Assembly (NCBI GenBank): GCA_036824145.1
Contig: DAITAT010000001.1
Coordinates: forward strand, 50,965-114,964
Direction: 5' to 3'
DNA length: 64,000 nt
Source of the DNA: DATMMS01 sp036824145
Lineage (GTDB): Bacteria > Chloroflexota > Dormibacteria > DASZGP01
Positions 26,258-33,405 of this stretch are shown piece by piece. A program made the translations under genes and the position numbers. A model generated the notes under the pieces. That model did not search any database. It was not told where the DNA came from and saw only the letters and a program-made list of their open reading frames with translations. Numbering within the stretch: position 1 is the stretch's first letter; each line of letters starts with the position of its first letter.

Positions 26258-27168
26258 CAGTTCAGGAGCTCGACCACGGTCGCGTGGCGGCGCGAGAAGG
26301 CACGCCGCAAGGCCAACCGCTTCTGGCTCTCGGGCCCGTGGTTGGTAACGACCTCCTTCAGCTTGTCCCAGTCCGGCTGCCGGTACTCCCAACTGCCGTC
26401 CGGCAGCTGCCGCAGGGCCGGATCCGGGAGGCTGTAGCCCAGCGACCAGATTCGGGGCACGTAGCGGCTCAGGAAGCGCTGTCGCAGCGTCTCGTTGTCG
26501 TCGGTCTTGACCCGGTATTGGATCAGCAGATCGCGCTCGGCATCGGAGGGCGGGCCGAAAAAGTGCATCAATGCCTCCCACCACCGGTTGAGCGCCCGCT
26601 GGAACATCTCGAATTGCTCGGGAGTCCCGGAGGCGAGCTCCAAGGTCAACGCCTCGCCGTGCTTGAGATGTAGCGATTCCTCGGCGCAGATGCGCCGCAG
26701 CGCGCGGGCGTAGGGCGCGTAGCTGGCCTCCAGTAGCGCGTGCTGGGTGACCAGCGCGGCGCCGTCGACCAACCAGCCGATCAGCGCGACATCACCCCAG
26801 GTCGGCACCGGGTAGTGGAAGACGTTGTGGAACTTCGAACGCCCGTTGATGAGGTCGTCGAGCATCTGACGGCGCGGCTTACCGAGATCCTCGGCCAGCG
26901 AGTACAGGATCTGCGCATGCCCGACCTCGTCCTGGACCTTGGCGGTGAGCGTTAGCTTCCGTTTCAGCGTTGGCGCCCGAGGAATCCACTCCCTCTCGGG
27001 CATGGCGCCCATGAATTCGCTATTGGCGTGCATCTCAAGGAATTTGAGGACCCCGGCCCGGTAATCGTCTGGCATCCAGTCCGCCGATTCGACTTTGCCG
27101 CCGGCCTGGACGTAGGCGCGGAAGCTATCGACGTCCCGTGGCAGGACCACGTCGACCGCGATATTCAT
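26257..27168 (-). CDS. paaA: PaaA, catalytic subunit of phenylacetyl-CoA 1,2-epoxidase
   Basis: Diiron oxygenase that epoxidises the aromatic ring of phenylacetyl-CoA. Metal-ligand segments are visible: LEMHANSEFMGAMPEREWI (Glu helix), AKVQDEVGHAQILYSLAEDLG (D/E-x2-H type) and RRICAEESLHLKHGEAL (E-E-x2-H). ATG 27168 (MNIAVDVVLPRD) is chosen over an upstream GTG/ATG because a TACGCT -10-like box ends 7 nt before it. 303 residues. It is the first gene of paaABCD; the reductase gene paaE and ring-opening genes are not in the window. Confidence 0.92.
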   Translation of the reverse strand: MNIAVDVVLPRDVDSFRAYVQAGGKVESADWMPDDYRAGVLKFLEMHANSEFMGAMPEREWIPRAPTLKRKLTLTAKVQDEVGHAQILYSLAEDLGKPRRQMLDDLINGRSKFHNVFHYPVPTWGDVALIGWLVDGAALVTQHALLEASYAPYARALRRICAEESLHLKHGEALTLELASGTPEQFEMFQRALNRWWEALMHFFGPPSDAERDLLIQYRVKTDDNETLRQRFLSRYVPRIWSLGYSLPDPALRQLPDGSWEYRQPDWDKLKEVVTNHGPESQKRLALRRAFSRRHATVVELLN

Positions 27169-27174
27169 GTCACA

Positions 27175-27180
27175 AGCGTA
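27175..27180 (-). promoter_or_regulatory. -10-like hexamer before paaA
   Basis: TACGCT on the minus strand ends 7 nt before the paaA ATG at 27168, with no ribosome binding site in the gap. This predicts a leaderless paaABCD transcript divergent from the GGDEF-EAL gene. Confidence 0.45.
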
Positions 27181-27219
27181 CGCCGGTGCGTAAATCCACA
27201 TTCCCGATCTCGGTTTGAG

Positions 27220-27233
27220 GGTGTTACAACACC
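27220..27233. promoter_or_regulatory. Palindromic operator candidate between paaA and the GGDEF-EAL gene
   Basis: GGTGTT-AC-AACACC is a perfect 6-bp inverted repeat with a 2-bp centre. It covers the TACAAC hexamer (27225-27230) of the rightward promoter and lies 40 bp upstream of the paaA -10 box. A dimeric repressor bound here could silence the rightward gene directly and affect paaA. The regulator is not identified. Confidence 0.5.
27222..27230 (+). promoter_or_regulatory. Extended -10 promoter before the GGDEF-EAL gene
   Basis: TGTTACAAC ends 7 nt before ATG 27237, which fits a leaderless start. The last hexamer position is C rather than T. It is embedded in the palindrome at 27220-27233. 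Confidence 0.45.
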
Positions 27234-27236
27234 AAA

Positions 27237-29624
27237 ATGACGCTCCGGTTTGGTCGTCGCCCCCGGCCGGCGCGGCCGTCAGGCTCGCTTCCCTGTTACG
27301 ACCACGGTTGTCTCCACGAAACCGCGGTCCCCTGCGCTTACACCGACCGCCGCCGGCGTGCCTGTCCTACCGCCTGGTGCCCCGACCACTATGCCGTCGT
27401 CAACGGTGTGCCCTATTGCCGGCGACATGCCGGCGTGGTTCGCGCGCTGGCGGCGCAGCCGGATGAGCTTCGCCTTTGGCCCGACGTTTCCAACCGCGCT
27501 GCCTCGCTGTGCGAGTGGATCGCCAATGACCTCGGGTCCGGGATTCGGGCGATCCTCAAAGTGGCTCAAGGGGTCCAGTCGGGCTGGTCCCTGTCCGAGA
27601 GCGCCCTCACCAGTGTCATCCAGGGCACGCCACGATCGATGGTCTGGAATCGCGGCTGGATGCTGAGCGACCACACCGGTAAGCAGATGAGAGTGTCGAT
27701 ATCGGTCGACGAAGCTCGTGACTCCGAGGTGGCGGTGCGCGTCGATTCCGCCGAGGTGGCGCGTTTCATCCCGCCGTGGATCATCGAGCGTCGCAGCCAG
27801 TCGCGGGCTGACGTTGGGCTGGAGCGGGAACAGCGCGAGTACTTGCGCAGCAGCGTGCTTGAGGCGGTCGCCGCCGCCACCACCCGGGGGGAATCTTTCG
27901 CCGAGATCGGCCGTGTGGTCGAGCGCCTGGCCTTCAGCGAGGAGCGCTTCAAGGAGAGCGAGGAGCGCAGCCGGGCCGTCCTGGAGAACGTGGCCGACGG
28001 CATCATTACGCTGGGCGAAGGCGGCGTCATCGAGTCGCTCAATCCGGCTGCGCGCCGCATCCTCGGCTACGACGCGGACGAGCTCGTGGGGCGCGCGATC
28101 GGCGACCTGGTCATCCCCTCCGATCCCCTTCATACGGAGATGGATTTGGACCAGTGGGCGTCTCGGACCGACCCCATGGAGATCACCGCCCGCCGCAAGG
28201 ATGGCACCACCTTCCCGATGGATTTCGGCATCAGCGAGATGCACCTGGGGCCGCGTCGGCTGTTCATCGCTACCTTCCGCGACATCTCCGAGCGCAAGGC
28301 GCAGACCGAGGCGATCGAGTACCAAGCGCTCCACGACGCTCTCACCGGGCTGCCCAACCGCACTCTGTTCAGCGATCGCCTGCAGCAGGCGCTCCTCACG
28401 GTGCAGCGGAGCCAGCAGGGCCTGGCCATCCTTCTGATCGACCTGGACCGCTTCAAGGAGGTCAACGACACCCTGGGCCACGAGCACGGTGATGCCCTCT
28501 TGCAGGAGATCGGGGCGCGCTTGCGATCGGTGCTCCGCGAATCTGACACCGTCGCCCGCCTGGGCGGTGACGAGTTTGCCATCCTTCCTTCCGGTGGACT
28601 TGAGGGCGCGGCCTTGGAGGCAACCGCCGAGAAGATCCTCGCAGCCCTCCGCCAACCCATCGAGCTGCTCGGCAACACCGTCGACGTCGACGCCAGCATC
28701 GGCGTGGCGCGCTATCCCGAGGATGGCGAGGAGGCCAATGTGCTGCTGCGACGGGCCGACGTGGCGATGTACCAGGCCAAGCGCAGCCGCAGCGGCTACG
28801 CCCTCTACTCGCCCGACCATGACTTCCACAGCGCCGCCCGCCTGGCGCTCATCGGTGAGCTGCGCGTGGGGATCACGCGGGAAGAGCTGTTGCTCCAGTA
28901 CCAGCCCAAGGTTGACTGCAAGACTGGGGCGATCGCGGGGGTCGAGGCACTGGTGCGCTGGACGCACCCGCGCGACGGCTTGCTGGCCCCCGATCGGTTC
29001 ATCCCCGCCGCCGAGGAGAGCGGTCTGATCTGGCCCTTGACCGCCTGGGTCCTCAACCAGGCGCTCCGCCAGGTCCGGCGCTGGGCGGATGACGGCCAGG
29101 ACATCGGGGTGGCGGTCAACGTCTCGCCGCGCAACCTGCAGGTGGCCGAGCTCGAACAGACCCTCGCCGAGCTGATCACCGCCTGGGAGGTCGACCCCGG
29201 TAAGCTCACGCTGGAGATCACCGAGAGCATGGCCATGGCCTCGGGGTCCCACGACGCCATCGCCCGGCTGCGCGCCCTCGGGGTCAACCTGTCGATCGAC
29301 GACTTCGGCACCGGCTACTCGTCCCTGGCTCACCTCAAGAGCCTCCCGGTGCAGGAGATCAAGATCGATCAATCGTTCGTGCGCGACCTCGCCAACAACG
29401 TCGACGACGCCGCCATCGTGCGATCAACGATCGACCTGGGCCACCACCTCGGCCTCCGGGTGGTTGCGGAGGGGGTGGTCGACGCCAACTCGCTCTGGAT
29501 GCTCGAGCGGTACGGCTGCGACGCCGCCCAGGGCAACCACATCAGCGAACCACTTACCGGCGACGAGATCCTCCGCTGGCTCGCTAACCTGGCTTCATCC
29601 CCCCGCGCCGGCAATGTTGGCTGA
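27237..29624 (+). CDS. PAS-GGDEF-EAL cyclic-di-GMP signalling protein with Cys/His-rich N-terminus
   Basis: A 795-residue, apparently cytosolic protein. Order: a Cys/His-rich segment (C20, C25, C33, C43, C48, H51, C61, H64), an unassigned region (about 70-240), a PAS domain (about 245-360), a GGDEF domain (about 365-525) and an EAL domain (about 540-785). The GGDEF motif at 443-447 is intact and is preceded by an RESD inhibitory-site motif. The EAL motif (570-572), NVSPRNL, EITES, DDFGTGYSSL and KIDQSF are all present, so both cyclase and phosphodiesterase activities are possible. The zinc-finger-like start is not a standard sensor. It is divergent from paaABCD across a shared 68-bp region. 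Confidence 0.92.
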   Translation: MTLRFGRRPRPARPSGSLPCYDHGCLHETAVPCAYTDRRRRACPTAWCPDHYAVVNGVPYCRRHAGVVRALAAQPDELRLWPDVSNRAASLCEWIANDLGSGIRAILKVAQGVQSGWSLSESALTSVIQGTPRSMVWNRGWMLSDHTGKQMRVSISVDEARDSEVAVRVDSAEVARFIPPWIIERRSQSRADVGLEREQREYLRSSVLEAVAAATTRGESFAEIGRVVERLAFSEERFKESEERSRAVLENVADGIITLGEGGVIESLNPAARRILGYDADELVGRAIGDLVIPSDPLHTEMDLDQWASRTDPMEITARRKDGTTFPMDFGISEMHLGPRRLFIATFRDISERKAQTEAIEYQALHDALTGLPNRTLFSDRLQQALLTVQRSQQGLAILLIDLDRFKEVNDTLGHEHGDALLQEIGARLRSVLRESDTVARLGGDEFAILPSGGLEGAALEATAEKILAALRQPIELLGNTVDVDASIGVARYPEDGEEANVLLRRADVAMYQAKRSRSGYALYSPDHDFHSAARLALIGELRVGITREELLLQYQPKVDCKTGAIAGVEALVRWTHPRDGLLAPDRFIPAAEESGLIWPLTAWVLNQALRQVRRWADDGQDIGVAVNVSPRNLQVAELEQTLAELITAWEVDPGKLTLEITESMAMASGSHDAIARLRALGVNLSIDDFGTGYSSLAHLKSLPVQEIKIDQSFVRDLANNVDDAAIVRSTIDLGHHLGLRVVAEGVVDANSLWMLERYGCDAAQGNHISEPLTGDEILRWLANLASSPRAGNVG

Positions 29625-29643
29625 GGTCTGACCGCGGGCCGAG

Positions 29644-29659
29644 CGGCGGCGCGCCGCCG
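29644..29659. terminator. GC-rich palindrome between convergent genes
   Basis: CGGCGG-CGCG-CCGCCG, a perfect 16-bp palindrome in the 44-bp gap between the GGDEF-EAL gene and the E1 gene. No T-tract is seen, so its role as a two-way terminator is only likely. Confidence 0.35.
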
Positions 29660-29668
29660 ATCGCCGCG

Positions 29669-31714
29669 CTAGTAGGCCGCCAGCTCGCGGAGCTTGATCG
29701 CGATCCCCTCGGGGTTGGGTAGGAAGGCATCTTCGAGTCCGACCGCGAAGGGCATCGCCGGGCTGTCTGGTCCGGTGAGTCGCACCAGGGGCGCGTCGAG
29801 CTGCTCGAAGGCCTTCTCCGCGATCAACATGCCGACCTCGCTGGTGACGGCGCAGAAGGGGTTGGCCTCGGTCAGCAGCAGCACCTTACCGGTCTTGCGG
29901 ACGGAGGCCAGGATTGCCTCCTCGTCGATCGGCTTGAGGGTGCGCAGGTCGAGGACCTCGACGTCGATGTTCTCCTGGGCCAGGTGGGCGGCGGCCTTGA
30001 GCGCCTGGTGCACCATCAGGCCGTAGGTGATCACCGACAGGTGCTTGCCTTCGCGAGCCAGGCGGGCTCTACCGATGGGGAGGGTGTACGGCCCCTCGGG
30101 GACGATGCCCTTGATCAGGCGGTAGGCGCGCTTGTGCTCGAGGAAGAGGACCGGGTCGGGGTCGCGGATGGCGGCGATCAGCAGGCCCTTGGCGTCGTAG
30201 GGGTTGCTGGGGGCGACCACCTTCAGGCCGGGGGAGTGGCAGTACATCGCTTCCGGCGACTGGGAGTGATAGAGGGCGCCGTGCACCCCGCCTCCAAATG
30301 GCGCCCGGACGACGATGGGGCAGGGGAAGTCGCCCAGGGTGCGATACCGTGTGCGCGCCGCCTCGTTGACGATCTGGTTGAAGGCGGGATAGCTGTAGTC
30401 GGCGAACTGCATCTCGGCGATCGGGCGCATCCCGGCGAAGGCGGCGCCGATGGCGCTGCCCACGATCTGCGACTCCGCGATCGGGGTGCTGAAGCTGCGC
30501 CACTCGCCGAACCGCTCCCGGAGCCCCTCGGTGGCGCGGAAGACGCCGCCGGCGCCCACATCTTCTCCCATCACGAATACCCGTGGATCACGCTCCATCT
30601 CGTCGGCCATCGCCTCTTTGATGGCCTCCAGGACATTCAGCTCGCGCCCTTCCGCGGGAGCGATGTCGGGTGCCTCGTCGGTGGTGTCCGGGGCGGCCGC
30701 CGAGAACACGTGGCTGGTCAGGGTCAGCGGGTCGGGATCGGGGGCGGCCTCGGCCGCTGCCTGGGCGGCGTCAACCGCGGCGGCGATCTCTGTGGTGATG
30801 GCGTCGTCGTCGGCTTCGGTCAGCAAGCCGGCTTTGACAAGCGTCGCCCGGAAGGCCGAGACCGGCTCCGAGACGCGGTGGGTCTCGACCTCCTCAGAGG
30901 TGCGGTAGCGGCGCTCGTCGTCGTCTGAGGAGTGTGGTGTCAGCCGGTACACGATTGCCTCCACCAGGGTGGGGCCTTCGCCGGCGCGAGCTCGCTCCAT
31001 CGCCCGCCTGGTGGCCTCGTGCACCGCAACGGGGTCGTTGCCGTCGACGCGCACGCCGGGGAAGCCGTAGCCACGGGCGCGCTCGGCCACGCCGATAGGG
31101 ATCTCCTCGTCGGTGGGAACGGTGATGGAGTAGCCGTTGTTCTGGCAGAAGAACACGACTGGAAGCTGGTGGATGCCCGCGAATGACATTGCCTCGTGGA
31201 AATCGCCCTCGGCGGTGGCGCCTTCCCCGAAGCAGGTCAGGCAGGCGGCTTCGCGGCCCTCGATCTTCAGCGCCAGCCCGATTCCCACGGCGTGGAGGAT
31301 CTGGCTGGCGACGCAACTCGAGCCGGTGACGTACTGCAGGGATGCCTTGCCGTAGTGACCCAGCATCAGGCGGCCTCCCGTGGAGGGGTCGGCTTCCCGG
31401 GAGAAGAAGCCCATCATCAGCTCCTCCAGCGTCATCCCCATCACCAGCGAGAGGGTGATGTCGCGGTAGTAGGGCACCACCCAGTCGACGCCCGGCTTGA
31501 CCGCCATGCCGGCGCCGGCCTGGGCGCCCTCGTGGCCCTGGTGGGGCATCACGAACGCCACCTGGCCGGTGCGGTTGAGCAGCCACATCCGCTCGTCGAA
31601 AGCGCGGCCCAGGCGCATCAACTTGTAGACCCGCAGCAGCTCCTCGCCGCTGAGCTCGGTCTCTATATTGGAGTTCAGGCCCGGCCGCCGTTTGCGGCTC
31701 GGAGCTATCTTCAC
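29669..31714 (-). CDS. Fused alpha/beta E1 component of a 2-oxoacid dehydrogenase
   Basis: Thiamine-diphosphate enzyme that decarboxylates a 2-oxo acid and passes the acyl group to lipoyl-E2. The N-terminal half (about residues 20-340) is an E1-alpha: the ThDP segment starts CFGEGATAEGDFHEAMSF and ends CQNNGYSIT. The C-terminal half (about 355-680) is an E1-beta (MGEDVGAGGVFRATEGL, APFGGGVHGALYHSQS, ADYSYPAFNQIVNEAA). Alpha and beta are separate genes in most bacteria; here they are one 681-residue protein. Sequence features fit the branched-chain/pyruvate E1 group. Substrate cannot be fixed because no E2, E3 or regulator gene is adjacent. Start GTG 31714 overlaps a short upstream ORF (GTGA). 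Confidence 0.9.
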   Translation of the reverse strand: MKIAPSRKRRPGLNSNIETELSGEELLRVYKLMRLGRAFDERMWLLNRTGQVAFVMPHQGHEGAQAGAGMAVKPGVDWVVPYYRDITLSLVMGMTLEELMMGFFSREADPSTGGRLMLGHYGKASLQYVTGSSCVASQILHAVGIGLALKIEGREAACLTCFGEGATAEGDFHEAMSFAGIHQLPVVFFCQNNGYSITVPTDEEIPIGVAERARGYGFPGVRVDGNDPVAVHEATRRAMERARAGEGPTLVEAIVYRLTPHSSDDDERRYRTSEEVETHRVSEPVSAFRATLVKAGLLTEADDDAITTEIAAAVDAAQAAAEAAPDPDPLTLTSHVFSAAAPDTTDEAPDIAPAEGRELNVLEAIKEAMADEMERDPRVFVMGEDVGAGGVFRATEGLRERFGEWRSFSTPIAESQIVGSAIGAAFAGMRPIAEMQFADYSYPAFNQIVNEAARTRYRTLGDFPCPIVVRAPFGGGVHGALYHSQSPEAMYCHSPGLKVVAPSNPYDAKGLLIAAIRDPDPVLFLEHKRAYRLIKGIVPEGPYTLPIGRARLAREGKHLSVITYGLMVHQALKAAAHLAQENIDVEVLDLRTLKPIDEEAILASVRKTGKVLLLTEANPFCAVTSEVGMLIAEKAFEQLDAPLVRLTGPDSPAMPFAVGLEDAFLPNPEGIAIKLRELAAY

Positions 31715-31776
31715 CTGGGGCGGCCGAGTACCAACCCGCGCTGGGGCTTGCGCCCCTTCGTTTCGGCGCTGGTCAT
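31711..31776 (-). CDS. Putative 21-codon ORF coupled to the E1 gene
   Basis: ATG 31776 opens a 21-codon frame (begins MTSAETKGRKPQRG) whose TGA overlaps the GTG start of the E1 gene as GTGA. A TATGAG hexamer ends 7 nt before the ATG, as for other leaderless starts here. The product is short and basic with no recognised family. It could simply bring ribosomes to the E1 start. Expression is unproven. Confidence 0.35.
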   Translation of the reverse strand: MTSAETKGRKPQRGLVLGRPR

Positions 31777-31890
31777 CTAACCCTCATATCATCACCAGTG
31801 GCAATTGTGAACCCGTCTCCCGGCAGAGCCCGGACCGCTGGAGTTTCTGAATCGACGCCGAAACCACTCCGAAGCTGACCTGTCACACGG

Positions 31891-33168
31891 TTGCACGCCG
31901 CATCCATTGTCGGCCATGCCAAACGACAATACGCTGAACCAGGTTTGAGGCCAGCATCAATGACGTTGACGACCGGCCTGCCCGGCGCGGCGGCGCTGGT
32001 CCTGACCGCCTGCATTGGCCAGGGCAGCTCCGCGCCGGCAAGTTACGCGGGCAAGACCATTGCCCTGGGCGCGGTGTTGTCGGTGACCGGCGCCGGCGTC
32101 AATTACGGCCCGAAGCAGAAGAAAGGTATCGACCTGGCCGTTGAGACAGTCAACCGGGCCGGGGTGAACGGCGGCCGGATTTCGGTTCATGTCCAGGACG
32201 ACACCTCCGATCCACGACTTGCCACGACTGAGACCGAGACCCTGGTCAACACCAAACACGTGCTCGGCCTCATCGGCCCTACGCTTACGATCGCGGCCAC
32301 CCCGGTGCACACCGTGGCTCAGGCGAAGCACACGCCCGTGCTCGCGACGTCTGAGACCGGCAAGCACGTGGTCGGCGATTGCGCTGCGGCCGCCGGGTGC
32401 GGCTACATCTTCCGCGACAGCCTCGGCGAGGCCGTGGCGATCCCGGCGAACGTCAAAGCGGCGGCGAACAAGTCCCACCCGCGAACCGGTCTCATCTTCT
32501 ATGCGGGGGACTACACGCCGTCGGTGGAGGCGCGTGACACTTTCCGGCAAGCCTTCGCCGACAACGGCATCACTGTCGCCAGCGGCGGTCTGCTCGCGTT
32601 CTCGAAGCACGACACCGATTTCAGGGCGATGGTCACCAGCGCCAAGGACCTCAAGGCTGGCATCTGGGCGATCTCGGCGTTGGGCGATCGCCCCGGGACC
32701 ATCGTCGCGGAGGCGCGCGCCCAGGGGTACACCGGCCCCATCATCGGCGACGACAGCTTCAACACCTACACCGCCAGCCAGGCCGCCGGCAAGGCCGGCG
32801 TGGGCGCCCAGGCAGGCAGCGGTTACTGGCTGGGCAACGGCGACGCGGCGAACCAGTCGTTTGTCCACGCTTACAAGGTCAAGTACAGGGACAGCAAGGG
32901 AACTCCCGAACTACCCGATGAGGTCGCCGCCCAGGCCTATTCCGCCGTCCTCCTTTTCGCCGAGGCGGCCAGGAACGCCAACCTCAGCTTCACCGACGTC
33001 GCCAAGGATCGGGCCGCCCTGCGCTCCGCGCTGGAGCGAGTCAGCCTGGCGACCCCGTTGGGCCGGTTCGGTTTCACCGGCGCGCACGACGCCCAGCAGC
33101 CCATCTGGATCAACGCCATCGACGGCAAGGGCGGGTTCGTGAACGTGACCTCGATTCCCGCCGGCTGA
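31891..33168 (+). CDS. Branched-chain amino acid-type ABC transporter substrate-binding lipoprotein
   Basis: Periplasmic-binding-protein-like receptor of the Liv/Leu-binding family (peripla_BP_6). A lipobox LTAC follows a hydrophobic segment, and the mature part begins YAGKTIALGAVLSVTGAGVNYGPKQKKGIDLAV, the classic LivJ-type N-terminus. NTKHVLGLIGPTLTIAATPV and FYAGDYTPSVEARDTFRQAF follow. No LivH, LivM, LivG or LivF gene is nearby, so permease and ATPase must lie elsewhere, or it acts as a sensor. The start is uncertain: TTG 31891 supplies a basic N-region, while ATG 31960 starts right at the hydrophobic core. 425 residues from TTG. Confidence 0.82.
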   Translation: MHAASIVGHAKRQYAEPGLRPASMTLTTGLPGAAALVLTACIGQGSSAPASYAGKTIALGAVLSVTGAGVNYGPKQKKGIDLAVETVNRAGVNGGRISVHVQDDTSDPRLATTETETLVNTKHVLGLIGPTLTIAATPVHTVAQAKHTPVLATSETGKHVVGDCAAAAGCGYIFRDSLGEAVAIPANVKAAANKSHPRTGLIFYAGDYTPSVEARDTFRQAFADNGITVASGGLLAFSKHDTDFRAMVTSAKDLKAGIWAISALGDRPGTIVAEARAQGYTGPIIGDDSFNTYTASQAAGKAGVGAQAGSGYWLGNGDAANQSFVHAYKVKYRDSKGTPELPDEVAAQAYSAVLLFAEAARNANLSFTDVAKDRAALRSALERVSLATPLGRFGFTGAHDAQQPIWINAIDGKGGFVNVTSIPAG

Positions 33169-33180
33169 AGCCGGGGGTTG

Positions 33181-33205
33181 GGTGCGCCCGCCGGCCTGGC
33201 GCACC
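33181..33205 (+). terminator. Hairpin after the substrate-binding protein gene
   Basis: GGTGCGCC (33181-33188) pairs perfectly with GGCGCACC (33198-33205) around a 9-nt loop, 13 nt after the stop codon. No T-run follows. Probable terminator or mRNA 3'-end structure. Confidence 0.5.
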
Positions 33206-33244
33206 GCCCCCTAAGGGCCAGATCCGCAGGGGCTCAGATCGGGG

Positions 33245-33266
33245 CCGCCGGGTAGAATCCCGGCGG
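33245..33266 (+). promoter_or_regulatory. -10 box inside an inverted repeat at tRNA-Ala(CGC)
   Basis: TAGAAT (33253-33258) is flanked by a perfect 8-bp inverted repeat, CCGCCGGG (33245-33252) and CCCGGCGG (33259-33266). It ends 7 nt before the first base of the tRNA (33265), so transcription would begin at the mature 5' end. Confidence 0.5.
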
Positions 33267-33340
33267 GCCCGTAGCTCAGCTGGGAGAGCGCTGCGTTCGC
33301 ATCGCAGAGGCCGTCGGTTCGAGTCCGATCGGGTCCACCA
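33265..33340 (+). tRNA. tRNA-Ala (anticodon CGC)
   Basis: A full cloverleaf can be drawn: acceptor GGGCCCG with CGGGTCC, D-arm GCTCAGCTGGGAGAGC, anticodon stem CTGCG/CGCAG with loop TTCGCAT (anticodon CGC, reads GCG), and T-loop TTCGAGT. The G3:U70 pair that identifies alanine tRNA is present. CCA is encoded at the 3' end (33338-33340), unlike the other two tRNAs here. Confidence 0.95.
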
Positions 33341-33405
33341 CGATTCTTATCAAGTTCTCGTAAATCCCTCACCCGTACCTAACTTTCAAGAGTCAACATC
33401 TGCGC

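Noticed and set aside
27279..29372. 697-codon minus-strand open frame inside the GGDEF-EAL gene
   Set aside because: Antisense shadow of a gene with intact motifs; composition is the complement of the real frame.
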